Of a stretch of 17,767 nucleotides of DNA, positions 7,110-15,650 are shown in pieces. The DNA comes from CAYGXH01 sp964354485 (GTDB lineage Bacteria; Bacteroidota; Ignavibacteria; UBA10030; SZUA-254), in contig CAYGZY010000011.1 of NCBI GenBank assembly GCA_964354485.1, positions 1 to 17,767 of the forward strand, in the 5' to 3' direction. Each line of letters opens with the position of its first letter. Position 1 is the stretch's first letter. Position numbers and translations under genes: made by a program. The notes under the pieces are model-generated. The model was not told where the DNA came from. It made no database searches and saw only the letters and a list, made by a program, of their open reading frames with translations.

Positions 7110-9719
7110 GTGAGAGGCCGGAAGAGTTATACCAACTATTTATTCTGTGTTTTTCTGGTTTTTTGCATTGGATGCGGTAAAGACAGAAACGAACAGATTA
7201 CGGAGGCGGATAAAAAGCTATCCGAAGCGCAGGCGCTGATTCAACAATCGGAGTACACAGCCGCTGAAGTTCTCCTGAGAGAAGCGATCGGATTGAATCT
7301 AGAGCTGATGCGTGATTCTGTACTTGGCGACATCTCCCTCCTCATAGCTCAGTGCCACCGATGGTCCGGCAATTATGACAGTATTCCGGTTACGATGGAG
7401 AATGCTATGGGTTATTATAGGAGAGCCGGTACACATAAAGGATTGCGAAAGGGAATCACAGAGCTTGCACGATTTTACCTCGAATTTGGTGATTATCAAG
7501 CCTCGATGTTAACAGCCACGGAAGCGGCCACATCCGCTAGAATGTTTCAGGATACAAGCGATCAGCTTGAGGCTCTGTCCATATCAGTACTCGCTGCCCG
7601 GTCTCTGAATCAATTTGACCTTTCACTCGGATACGCGAGAGAAATGGTAGACATCGATTCAATTCGTTATAAATCGGAATATCGGAGTGAGATTTCTGAA
7701 TCGATGGTCAGTATATTTAATGCTTCAGGGAAATCTGAAGGTATCCGCCTAATGATACGTGAGCTGGAGGACGAGAGGGACTATAAAAGTCTGCTTCGTG
7801 TGTATACACACTGGGGTGAGTTATGCTATAGAAGCGGAAACCTCGACAGCGCGGTCAGGTTGTTCTCTCAGGGAATGATGTACATGGACAAGCAAACTGA
7901 AAGTTCTCTTAAGGTAAAATTACTTTCTTACCTGGGATCAGTTGCCTACCGCAGCAAACGTTATGACAATGCAAGGATGTATTTTTTAGATGCTCTGTCT
8001 GTCACAAAAGACGCCGGTAACAAATCACTCGAATGTGCGTTGGAGGGAATTCTAATCGCTTGCGATTGGAAATACAGCGACCCTCTTCTGCGGCGATATA
8101 TGAAGGATTTCATCGGTAGGGCTTCTGCATTAGTAACGGAATGCACATCGGATGGGAACAGATATGGCGAAATGCTTGGACTGGCTCTAATGGTTCGCAT
8201 GATGGAAGAAGGGAAGGACACGTTACAGACTTACCCGTTGTGTGAACGGTTACACGCGGTTAACAAGTCACTTTACAACGTGAACCGCCAGGAAAATATC
8301 GAAGCACAACTGCTTCAGCTTTTTCTCGAGGGGGAATCATACGGCAGTAATACAGGACTCCTGCAGTATTCAGTTGAGCTGGGTATTAATAGTCGGGTAT
8401 TTGAACTGATTGAAGAACAGAATATCCACGACATTAATCGTTTCTTCTCACGCCTGATCATAACAACGAGAAATGAAACAATAAATAGCGCCGTTGCCGC
8501 ATACCAGCATCAGTACCGTACAGCAGAAATACTCTGGAATGATATCGAGCAGGAGATTGAAAAGGGTAAGAACAGTAATCAGGAGCGGATCAGATACCTT
8601 CAGAATATCTACAATGAAAGAGTTACGCGATTGAAGGACGCCGCTCAGGATATCTGGCGTGCAAGTCCAAATATTGGCCGTCTCTTCCGTATTGAACCTC
8701 CCTCTCTGATGGCAATCCGTGATTCGCTCCTCGAGGACGACGCGGTAACAGAATATTTCCACATCCTGGATACTCTTTATTTTATGGTCATACGAAAAGA
8801 TACATCGTACATCGTAAGAGGATCTCGGAGTGCTGCCAGAACTCTGGCTCTAGTCACAGAGTACAACCGACTGCTGGGCGATTCCCGATTAACCAGTTAT
8901 CAGGCTCAAGGTCCGTCAGGTGCTTCCGCCTTTCGGATAGATGAACTAAGCCGGCTAATCGGAGATGCGCTCCTCACACCCTTGTATCCCTTTCTGGATG
9001 GAGTGAAGCATATGTATATCGTGCCGCCTGTCGAATATGGTATGCTCCCCTTTCACACACTTCGCCTAGGTGATACCTACTTAGCGAATGAGTACTTCGT
9101 ACATTACCTCCCGACCGCTGCAATTCTGCTGATGTCGAATCGGGAAACCGGCGAAATAAGACAGGTGAGTGCGGTTGGTCATCCCGGCTCAACCAACTGG
9201 GATATCGAATATGAACTAAGAGATATACGGAGCTTTTTCGAAGACGCGGGAATGATATTCAATCAACAGGCGACTATCTCAGCAATCGAGGACACCATGT
9301 CCGATGTACTTCACCTGGGGGCAGAATTCTCTCTCGATACGGATTATCCTGATAATACAACATGCGCACTCTCAAACGGAAAGTCATTATATGGTCCTAA
9401 CTACATCCCTGTAGGAAAGATGTTGAGGATTCCGAATCCTCAGGTCCTGATACTTAGCAACATTACGGCAGAGGGGGGTATGCTCAGACGGTATGTACCG
9501 CTTGCGTTTCTTGCAAATGGCACCCCTACTGTGATCGCGTCGATGTGGCGTGGTGATCGGAGGGCGAAGCGTGCCTTTGGGGAAGCGTTTTATACGGCAT
9601 TGAAAGAAGGAAAGCCGGTTGCCGATGCATTCCATGGCGCTGTGAAAGAACTTATCAGTCAATCGGAATTCAGCAAACCGCAGCGGTGGGGTTTGTACTA
9701 CTCGTTCGGGAAGCGGTGA
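7110..9719 (+). CDS. Lipoprotein with TPR-like region and degenerate CHAT domain
   Basis: An 869-residue protein. The GTG start gives a basic n-region, a hydrophobic core and lipobox FCIGC (C22), so it is lipid-anchored; AAAGGA at 7092-7097 is an acceptable but distant ribosome site. Residues about 30-440 are helical TPR-like repeats (for example SEAQALIQQSEYTAAEVLLREAI and YRSKRYDNARMYFLDAL). About 455-525 looks like a coiled coil. Residues about 530-869 have the CHAT fold (caspase/separase-like), with recognisable motifs: YIVPPVEYGMLPFHTL, LHLGAEFS, PQVLILSNITAEGG and the C-terminal AFGEAFYTALKEG block. In active CHAT proteins the second and third motifs read HxATHG and LSACxTG. Here E739 replaces the catalytic His and I785 the catalytic Cys. 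It therefore probably acts as a non-proteolytic scaffold or sensor at the envelope. Convergent with the GH2 gene. Confidence 0.85.
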   Translation: MRGRKSYTNYLFCVFLVFCIGCGKDRNEQITEADKKLSEAQALIQQSEYTAAEVLLREAIGLNLELMRDSVLGDISLLIAQCHRWSGNYDSIPVTMENAMGYYRRAGTHKGLRKGITELARFYLEFGDYQASMLTATEAATSARMFQDTSDQLEALSISVLAARSLNQFDLSLGYAREMVDIDSIRYKSEYRSEISESMVSIFNASGKSEGIRLMIRELEDERDYKSLLRVYTHWGELCYRSGNLDSAVRLFSQGMMYMDKQTESSLKVKLLSYLGSVAYRSKRYDNARMYFLDALSVTKDAGNKSLECALEGILIACDWKYSDPLLRRYMKDFIGRASALVTECTSDGNRYGEMLGLALMVRMMEEGKDTLQTYPLCERLHAVNKSLYNVNRQENIEAQLLQLFLEGESYGSNTGLLQYSVELGINSRVFELIEEQNIHDINRFFSRLIITTRNETINSAVAAYQHQYRTAEILWNDIEQEIEKGKNSNQERIRYLQNIYNERVTRLKDAAQDIWRASPNIGRLFRIEPPSLMAIRDSLLEDDAVTEYFHILDTLYFMVIRKDTSYIVRGSRSAARTLALVTEYNRLLGDSRLTSYQAQGPSGASAFRIDELSRLIGDALLTPLYPFLDGVKHMYIVPPVEYGMLPFHTLRLGDTYLANEYFVHYLPTAAILLMSNRETGEIRQVSAVGHPGSTNWDIEYELRDIRSFFEDAGMIFNQQATISAIEDTMSDVLHLGAEFSLDTDYPDNTTCALSNGKSLYGPNYIPVGKMLRIPNPQVLILSNITAEGGMLRRYVPLAFLANGTPTVIASMWRGDRRAKRAFGEAFYTALKEGKPVADAFHGAVKELISQSEFSKPQRWGLYYSFGKR

Positions 9720-9730
9720 GGTTCCTAGCC

Positions 9731-9780
9731 AACCTTGCGAAGGTTAACTCAGCTTGAGCTTAACAAACCTTCGCAAGGTT
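9731..9780. repeat. Nested inverted repeat between convergent genes
   Basis: Two 15-bp arms (9731-9745 and 9766-9780) are exact reverse complements. Each arm is itself a mini-hairpin, AACCTT-GCG-AAGGTT. The 20-nt loop holds further self-complementary words (GTTAA/TTAAC-like and AGCT). It lies between the CHAT lipoprotein (+, ends 9719) and the GH2 gene (-, ends 9791), so it can act as a bidirectional terminator, but it lacks a T-run. A REP-like dispersed repeat is equally plausible. Confidence 0.75.
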
Positions 9781-9790
9781 CGGCACAGTA

Positions 9791-12700
9791 TTACCGCATT
9801 GCATAACGCAGCGAGTTCGCAACCAGTCTTTTGACAAATAGCCCATTCATCCCAATCGATTTTCCGTTCAATCCGGAAACGACTCCCGGTATAGAATGAA
9901 AAACTATCTTCCCTTTGCCGAGAGTTGCAGTAAAACTGCCGGCACCGACCGACTTGTCATGATCTCGTGAGTATCCTGCGATAACATCAATGCTATTTCC
10001 TTCTACCAGAACGCCATCCGCGTTTGTTACCGGTACCTGGTAGAAACTGCCCATCGCACAATTTACCGGTAATCCAGAATATACTTCGTGGCGCCTGACA
10101 AAGTACCACGATCCCATCCATGAAGCCAGTGCCTCTCCAATGTGTCCGTAATAATTAAACGCACCCTCCTTCGCAAGTAATTCCGCACACTGGTGCGCTG
10201 CAATTCCACCCTCTGCAAGGACGATCAGCGGCATCCCATCCTTCACTTTTTGAAGAAGATTACGGTCGAGATTCATCTGAGGAAAATATGGCTTCCATTC
10301 CAATCCATCTTTATCACGATATGTTTTACCACCGCAATTAATCGCAATAACTGTATCACCGGCTGTTATCTTAATGGCGCAAATCCGCGCGCTTCCTGCA
10401 TAAACACGCGGTATCGTGATGTTGATAATACCGTCGGTTGTTTTTGCGGTAAATGTCGTGTCGAATGCAATATCTTTACCACCAGCAGCTGTAAAAACGT
10501 CGAATTTCGGGAGTAAAACATCGCCGTTTATTGCAACGTCGAAAACACGGACTTGCGGTGCATTCTGAAAAAGCTCGGCAAATTTAAGCGTCACCTTCGC
10601 ATCACCCTGGGGAAGGTTAGAAAATAGGTAATCAAAGTTATCGGGTGAACCGTAATGAATTGAACGGTAGAGTTCCTGATCATCTGTACCCTTGATAACA
10701 CGTGTCGATTCCACCTGCGATTCCTGAGGTTGTACAATCCTGCTTGCAATAATTACAGCATCGTAATTTTTATTATTCTTATATTTTTCAATCCGATTTC
10801 CCGGGAATAGATCAAATTCGTTCGAGAGCGACGGCTGGCCGCTTATCATCCCGATTCTCTTCGGAAGATTCCCCGTCCCGCGCGGATCAACGACCCATAC
10901 ATGTTCCTTTGCGACTGCATGATGCGCACCGGAATTTTCGGCAATGAACGTTACAGCGCCCTCCTCGGTCAGAGGTCCTGTCTTAACATTCATCATTATG
11001 GGGTAGACGAAACGGTCTTTTGTAAAAGGAGCAACCTTAAAAACACCGACATCAACTTTATGTCCTGACGGTAGTTTATACCATACGTGCACTGTGCCTG
11101 CATGAGGTGTGTGTGTTTCATTGAGGAGGTAGAGATCAAATAACGCAGGCGAATTTTTTTCGACTACAAGTGAGTGAAATTTTATCACCGGGCGGAGCGG
11201 TGCAAGCCGTTCGCTAATAAACGACGGATCACCTTTGACATTCCGCAGATTGTCCAGGAGTCCTGAGTGGTTTTCAATTGATGTTGATTCCCACCCGCTG
11301 ATGACAAAGTAATCATTTGCTTCGGCAAGCCGCGCCGTCTCAATGACCCGACCCCAAAAGTCGTATGACTTATTTCCAATCTCATTAAAAAGCGTTCCGG
11401 CGGTAGGAAATGCCGCCCGGAATCCCCAGCGATCGAGAAATTTGTTGTACGATTCAAGTATCGCTTCGTGATCGGCAAGGTCATAGCTGGTATTGTTAGA
11501 TTCTTTAAGCTCACGAACAATTTTCTCATGGTTATCGGGCACGGCAGCGCCCAGCATTTCTCCCCACATGACTATTTCTTTCATGTTTTCCGATCGATGA
11601 GTGAAATCGTCCGGACCCTTGTACATCTCATCACGCCATACTCCCGGGCCGCCGACAGTATGATCATCCCACCAGCCGGAATATCCATCTCCTTTATCAT
11701 AATAGATCGTTGTATCGTACGGCAGCATCCATGCCTGATTCACGGACGGTGTCCCGGATGGAAATCCTGATTTCAGGACGATAATCCTGCTCGGGTCTTC
11801 ATTATGCATCCGTCGGAGCAGGTAGAAAATTCTCGGATTATGAAGATCAGGATGCACTTCGTTCTGGACGCACCAGAGGAGCAGTGAAGGATGACTCCGG
11901 TGATCGCGGATCATACGGATGATTTTGTGCTCCATGTACTTTTCGGCGAAAGTGGATGGTTCTCCGCCCCGTCCGCTCGCGTCAACCTGATCCGCAGGGG
12001 ATGTAGCATACAGACTGTATTTCTCTCCTAATGCCGTTTGTCCGCCCCCAGGCTCCATGTAACGACAGAGACCAATCTTATCCTGCAGATCAAGGACTTC
12101 TGTTTTACCGACGTTACGGTGGAACTGAATGCAATTCATCCCGAATGCCTTCGCCGCTTTTACCTCCCGTTCAGCAAGTGCCGGCGTGGGGAAGATTCCG
12201 TTCTTTCCCCAGAATCCCCATGATATCGCGGAGACGAGCCGAATACGTTGTCCGTTCAGACGGAGTACCGCATTGCTGCCAATACCTTCCGCCGTAAACC
12301 ATCGAAAGCCGAATTTTACCTCACGGGTATCCTTTGATGACGCGGCGGTAATTTCTGCGCGCAGTGTGTATAGTTTAGGCGCCTCCGGACTCCAGAGGTC
12401 AGCCGATGGCAAACTAACCGGTGCCCGGAAATTTTTCTCGCCGTGAGGTGCGATATCAATTTCCTGCCGAGTATACATACATATCTTGCCGCCGATGTCA
12501 GGATCGATTAGACTGATGGTTAATGTACCTCTTATGTTCGAGTTGCTTGTATTTACTATGATCCCGTTTGCCGTTATAGTGGATTGCTGCGGCGTGTTGA
12601 GAACCCAGAGGTCGCTGCAGTATACCGGATCGTGAAGCGTCAGAGAGATGCCCCGGTCGAGTCCGCCGAATCCGTGACTTTTGTGAAATCTCTGACCTGT

Positions 12701-13315
12701 CGTCCCCCACGTCATTAGCTGTGTATCGAGCCAATCTAACCTCCCCCCCGGATTGGTAATCCGGATGGCAAGGTGATTCGTTTCACCGGGTCGAAGAGCA
12801 TTCGTGACGTCGCATGTGAATGCAACTTCGGTGATTGTGTTATATCCTACCAACTGCCGGTTCCAATACACTTCGGTTCGCAGGCGTGCACCGCGGATGT
12901 GGAGAATCGTTTTTCCGGTTGTAAAGTTTTTTGGGATGTCAATATCCTGCCACCACCACGACACGCCGAGGTAGTTGCCGTTTTTTACGACGGTATCCTG
13001 TGCTTCATAAAAGTACTCTTCTTTGTACGGGCGTAATCCGTTCACCCCCCAGAAATGTTCTTCCACGCTTGTCGGCAGAGTGACGGATATACCGTTGGAA
13101 TTATTAAGACTCTCCCATCCGCCGGTCGGAAGATTGACGGGTAATTTCGGGACGACAACTTCATCGGGGAGGTAGATCGAATCTTCCTGCCACGGTGCCT
13201 GACGGTCGAGCCAGAGACGCCAGCCCTTGTCCGGTATGGTCAGCGTAGTATCCGAAGAGAAAACGGGTAATGCCATAGAGAAGAATATGGTGAGCGTGTA
13301 TGCAAGCTGTTTCAT
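9791..13315 (-). CDS. Secreted GH2-type glycoside hydrolase with malectin-like insert
   Basis: An 1174-residue exported enzyme; signal peptide 1-20 (cleavage near VFS-SD), start supported by GGAGG at 13325-13329. Domain order: galactose-binding-like sugar-binding domain (about 25-230), Ig-like domain ending in WSPEAPKLYTL (about 235-345), then a TIM barrel. E486 in LWCVQNEVHPD fits the GH2 acid/base (NE motif), and E586 in VMWGEMLG, 100 residues later, fits the nucleophile. After the barrel come beta-rich regions, then a malectin-like segment (LYRSIHYG at 882, FDVAINGDVLL, INCGG at 992-996). Last is a C-terminal region (GKGKIVFHSIPG) resembling parts appended to large GH2-like enzymes. Substrate cannot be read from sequence; beta-galactoside, glucuronide or related polysaccharide is possible. 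It lies 50 nt downstream of the homocysteine methyltransferase gene on the same strand, so co-transcription is possible. Confidence 0.88.
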   Translation of the reverse strand: MKQLAYTLTIFFSMALPVFSSDTTLTIPDKGWRLWLDRQAPWQEDSIYLPDEVVVPKLPVNLPTGGWESLNNSNGISVTLPTSVEEHFWGVNGLRPYKEEYFYEAQDTVVKNGNYLGVSWWWQDIDIPKNFTTGKTILHIRGARLRTEVYWNRQLVGYNTITEVAFTCDVTNALRPGETNHLAIRITNPGGRLDWLDTQLMTWGTTGQRFHKSHGFGGLDRGISLTLHDPVYCSDLWVLNTPQQSTITANGIIVNTSNSNIRGTLTISLIDPDIGGKICMYTRQEIDIAPHGEKNFRAPVSLPSADLWSPEAPKLYTLRAEITAASSKDTREVKFGFRWFTAEGIGSNAVLRLNGQRIRLVSAISWGFWGKNGIFPTPALAEREVKAAKAFGMNCIQFHRNVGKTEVLDLQDKIGLCRYMEPGGGQTALGEKYSLYATSPADQVDASGRGGEPSTFAEKYMEHKIIRMIRDHRSHPSLLLWCVQNEVHPDLHNPRIFYLLRRMHNEDPSRIIVLKSGFPSGTPSVNQAWMLPYDTTIYYDKGDGYSGWWDDHTVGGPGVWRDEMYKGPDDFTHRSENMKEIVMWGEMLGAAVPDNHEKIVRELKESNNTSYDLADHEAILESYNKFLDRWGFRAAFPTAGTLFNEIGNKSYDFWGRVIETARLAEANDYFVISGWESTSIENHSGLLDNLRNVKGDPSFISERLAPLRPVIKFHSLVVEKNSPALFDLYLLNETHTPHAGTVHVWYKLPSGHKVDVGVFKVAPFTKDRFVYPIMMNVKTGPLTEEGAVTFIAENSGAHHAVAKEHVWVVDPRGTGNLPKRIGMISGQPSLSNEFDLFPGNRIEKYKNNKNYDAVIIASRIVQPQESQVESTRVIKGTDDQELYRSIHYGSPDNFDYLFSNLPQGDAKVTLKFAELFQNAPQVRVFDVAINGDVLLPKFDVFTAAGGKDIAFDTTFTAKTTDGIINITIPRVYAGSARICAIKITAGDTVIAINCGGKTYRDKDGLEWKPYFPQMNLDRNLLQKVKDGMPLIVLAEGGIAAHQCAELLAKEGAFNYYGHIGEALASWMGSWYFVRRHEVYSGLPVNCAMGSFYQVPVTNADGVLVEGNSIDVIAGYSRDHDKSVGAGSFTATLGKGKIVFHSIPGVVSGLNGKSIGMNGLFVKRLVANSLRYAMR

Positions 13316-13365
13316 AACCTTATACCTCCGGGATTGATACTATCGTATATTTATTACTGCATCAC

Positions 13366-14271
13366 TCAATGCGGTTGGGCAGAATTATAGTAGTCATCAA
13401 CTGCTCGTCGGATCATCGCTATATGTGCGGGTGTTGTACCGCAGCAGCCTCCGATGATCTTAACGCCGAGATTCAGCAATTCAGGTACGTAGCGCGTCAT
13501 AAATTCGGGAGTTTCAGGGTAGATCAGTTTTCCATTTTTAAGAGCGGGGATACCGGCATTTGATTGCACCATGAGCGGGAGAGATGTAAACTTCCTCATC
13601 TCCCGGGCAATGTTGACCATGTTTATAATACCGTTGCCGCAGTTCGTGCCAAGTACGTCGGCGCCTGCTTCGGCTAATCCTTTAACTGCCTGTTCAATTG
13701 TTACACCCATGATTGTAAAGAAACCGCGTGGTGTTTCGTCGAAGGTCATCGTGGCACATACCGGAATTGAGTGCGCAACTCTTTTCGCCGCACGGATTGC
13801 AAGTACCGCTTCATTCAGGTCGGTCATAGTTTCTACGCATATCGCATCGACGCCTTCTTCGATCAGGATCTTCATTTGCCTGAAGTACGATTCAGACATT
13901 TCGTCCGCGCTCACATCACCGTATGGTTCAAGGAGTTTGCCGCTTGGTCCGCACGATGCCGAGACGTAAGCACGGCTGGATACCGCCTTACGGACAGCCC
14001 GGACGGCACGCGAGTTGATCTCCTCTGTTTTTTCGGCAAGTCCGAACGATGCGAGTTTCAGCGGTGATGCACCAAAGGTGTTCGTTTGAATAATTTCGGC
14101 TCCGGCGTCCAGGTACTCACGCGCAATTTCTTCAAGCATTTCAGGTTTTTCAAGATTTATCCTTTCGGGGATATCTCCCTCCTTCAATCCCCGCTGAATC
14201 AGGATGGTTCCCATGGCTCCGTCAGCGACGAGCGCTTTCGGCTGTTTCAATCGCTCCAGCAATGGTATCAT
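13366..14271 (-). CDS. Homocysteine S-methyltransferase (MetH N-terminal module type)
   Basis: A 301-residue TIM-barrel protein equal to the homocysteine-binding module of cobalamin-dependent methionine synthase. It should transfer a methyl group to the zinc-bound thiolate of homocysteine to give methionine. DGAMGT is at 17-22 and ETMTDL at 147-152. The three zinc ligands are all present: C211 in GTNCGNG, and C276 and C277 in GGCCGT. No folate-binding, cobalamin or activation domain is fused to it. The ATG begins one base after the stop of the corrinoid-protein gene, so translation is very likely coupled and the corrinoid protein is the natural methyl donor. Alternatives such as S-methylmethionine- or betaine-dependent enzymes share the fold, but the neighbours favour a corrinoid partner. 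Confidence 0.9.
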   Translation of the reverse strand: MIPLLERLKQPKALVADGAMGTILIQRGLKEGDIPERINLEKPEMLEEIAREYLDAGAEIIQTNTFGASPLKLASFGLAEKTEEINSRAVRAVRKAVSSRAYVSASCGPSGKLLEPYGDVSADEMSESYFRQMKILIEEGVDAICVETMTDLNEAVLAIRAAKRVAHSIPVCATMTFDETPRGFFTIMGVTIEQAVKGLAEAGADVLGTNCGNGIINMVNIAREMRKFTSLPLMVQSNAGIPALKNGKLIYPETPEFMTRYVPELLNLGVKIIGGCCGTTPAHIAMIRRAVDDYYNSAQPH

Positions 14272-14272
14272 A

Positions 14273-14911
14273 TCATGTTACTCCGAGTAGTTGTTTTACT
14301 GTATCAATTGCGTTCACGCCGTCGTAGCAGTATGCATCGGCGCCGATTTCCCGCGCATAGTCTGCCGAGAGCGGAGCGCCTCCAATGATAAACTTCTTTT
14401 TTCCGTAGAGTCCGCGCTCTTTAGCTCTCTCAATAACTGTTTTCATGACGGGCATTGTGGTCGTCAGTAGAGCCGACATACCTATGATCGCTGCATGTTC
14501 GCGTTCGGCGGTATCGAGGAATGTTTCCGGCGCTACATCATTTCCGAGATCTATCACTTCGAAGCCGGCGCCTTTCAGGAGGATGCTCACAAGGTTCTTC
14601 CCGATGTCATGCAGATCGCCCTGAACGGTACCAATGACAACCCGACCGATTGTAGGTATACCTTCCTTGATAAGTAGCGGTTTAAGCAGGTTCATTCCAG
14701 CATTCATCGCTTTTGCCGCCAGAAGGACATCCGGCAAGAACAGTTCATGATGCTTGAACTTCTCTCCCACTACTGCCATGCCGGCGATGAGGCCCCTGTC
14801 AAGAATTTCTTTCGGAGCGATCTGAGCTGAAACCGCACTCCGCGTGAGGTCTGCAACTGCAGTGGCATTCCCCGTCTGAATGTGTTCGGAAATCTCTTTA
14901 ATGATATCCAT
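14273..14911 (-). CDS. Corrinoid (cobalamin-binding) methyl-carrier protein, MtbC/MttC-like
   Basis: A 212-residue carrier protein of the methylamine-corrinoid family, also similar to the cobalamin module of MetH. An N-terminal helical cap (about 1-85, with GEKFKHHELFLPDVLLAAKAM) precedes a Rossmann-like B12-binding domain. D99-L-H101-D-I-G104 is the DxHxxG motif, in which His replaces the dimethylbenzimidazole ligand below cobalt. SALLTTTMP and the FIIGGAPLSADYAREIGADAY segment complete the B12-binding core. Length and order match MtbC/MttC/MtqC-type proteins. It lies 25 nt after the reactivation-protein gene and one base before the homocysteine methyltransferase gene. Expected role: accept a methyl group from the MttB-like enzyme as methyl-Co(III) and pass it to homocysteine. 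No strong Shine-Dalgarno is visible. Confidence 0.94.
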   Translation of the reverse strand: MDIIKEISEHIQTGNATAVADLTRSAVSAQIAPKEILDRGLIAGMAVVGEKFKHHELFLPDVLLAAKAMNAGMNLLKPLLIKEGIPTIGRVVIGTVQGDLHDIGKNLVSILLKGAGFEVIDLGNDVAPETFLDTAEREHAAIIGMSALLTTTMPVMKTVIERAKERGLYGKKKFIIGGAPLSADYAREIGADAYCYDGVNAIDTVKQLLGVT

Positions 14912-14936
14912 ATGGCAATCTTACATTGTTATACAT

Positions 14937-15650
14937 TCATTGTCGTTGGATGGCTTCAATGCGTTCCCTGCATGAGTGAGTGGCGCAATCGGCGCAGAAT
15001 GAAAATGAATCATCGAACCGAAAGATCTCATTTCTGCCTGTTATGATGATGCCGCTGATCGATTTTATCGGCCGCATGAGATAACTCTGATTAAGCTCGA
15101 TACTGATATCCTCCGGGTGCAGTGATTGGAAAAGCTTTTTCTGGCCGCTGATATGCCAGCCGCAGTACCCCGGGCTGAACCTGAGTATACCGCTCCCACT
15201 ATCAAATCTGTTAATTGCCTGAAGGTGCCCGCGGTAAAAATCTTCAACCGCTTGGGCAGTCATCTCGGTTCCTTCCGATGCAACTGTATCGATCATGGAA
15301 CCGAGAGCGTACTCCCCGATGGAAAATTGACGTGAGATTTCCTGACAGATTTCTTCTTCAATTGTCACCGCAAAGAGCGCCAGGTCACCCGATTGCCGGA
15401 AGATTGGTTCTATGGGTGAAGAAGAATTATTGCTTCCTTCACCCGCATAGGTCGCCTCAAATTCCTCTATTGATACTTCCATGATGACACCAGTCGGTTT
15501 TGCCATCGATCGGTAAACGCTTATCGCCTCCTGTGCGAGTCGAACAGTGCGTTCGTCCGGAGTAACCGAACGGGGTATTCCCTGCGCCCGAATCACCATC
15601 TCTGCACTCGGCGTCGCGTTGTCAATCGGGATGTTGAAAATCTTCCTCAC
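14937..15650 (-). CDS. MetH-type cobalamin reactivation domain protein with Cys tail
   Basis: A 237-residue stand-alone protein resembling the SAM-binding activation domain of methionine synthase. The core motif RFSPGYCGWHISGQ (R157, P160-G161-Y162) is followed by a LFQSLHPEDISIELNQSYLMRPIKSISG segment, as in MetH activation domains and in the free-standing Thermotoga type. Its expected job is to rescue cob(II)alamin on the corrinoid protein by reductive methylation with SAM. The C-terminus carries C219, C222 and C227 (CADCATHSC), which the MetH domain lacks; these could bind a metal or Fe-S cluster. The start is GTG at 15650, overlapping the mttB-like stop by four bases (GTGA), with GAGAGAG just upstream. 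The N-terminal about 90 residues are not recognisable. Confidence 0.85.
   Translation of the reverse strand: MRKIFNIPIDNATPSAEMVIRAQGIPRSVTPDERTVRLAQEAISVYRSMAKPTGVIMEVSIEEFEATYAGEGSNNSSSPIEPIFRQSGDLALFAVTIEEEICQEISRQFSIGEYALGSMIDTVASEGTEMTAQAVEDFYRGHLQAINRFDSGSGILRFSPGYCGWHISGQKKLFQSLHPEDISIELNQSYLMRPIKSISGIIITGRNEIFRFDDSFSFCADCATHSCRERIEAIQRQ

Noticed and set aside
12031..12446. Overlapping + strand frames opposite the GH2 gene
   Set aside because: They are antisense to a well-supported catalytic domain and have no family resemblance.
13571..13969. 132-codon + strand frame opposite the homocysteine methyltransferase
   Set aside because: Antisense shadow: the opposite strand carries all conserved motifs, including the zinc cysteines.
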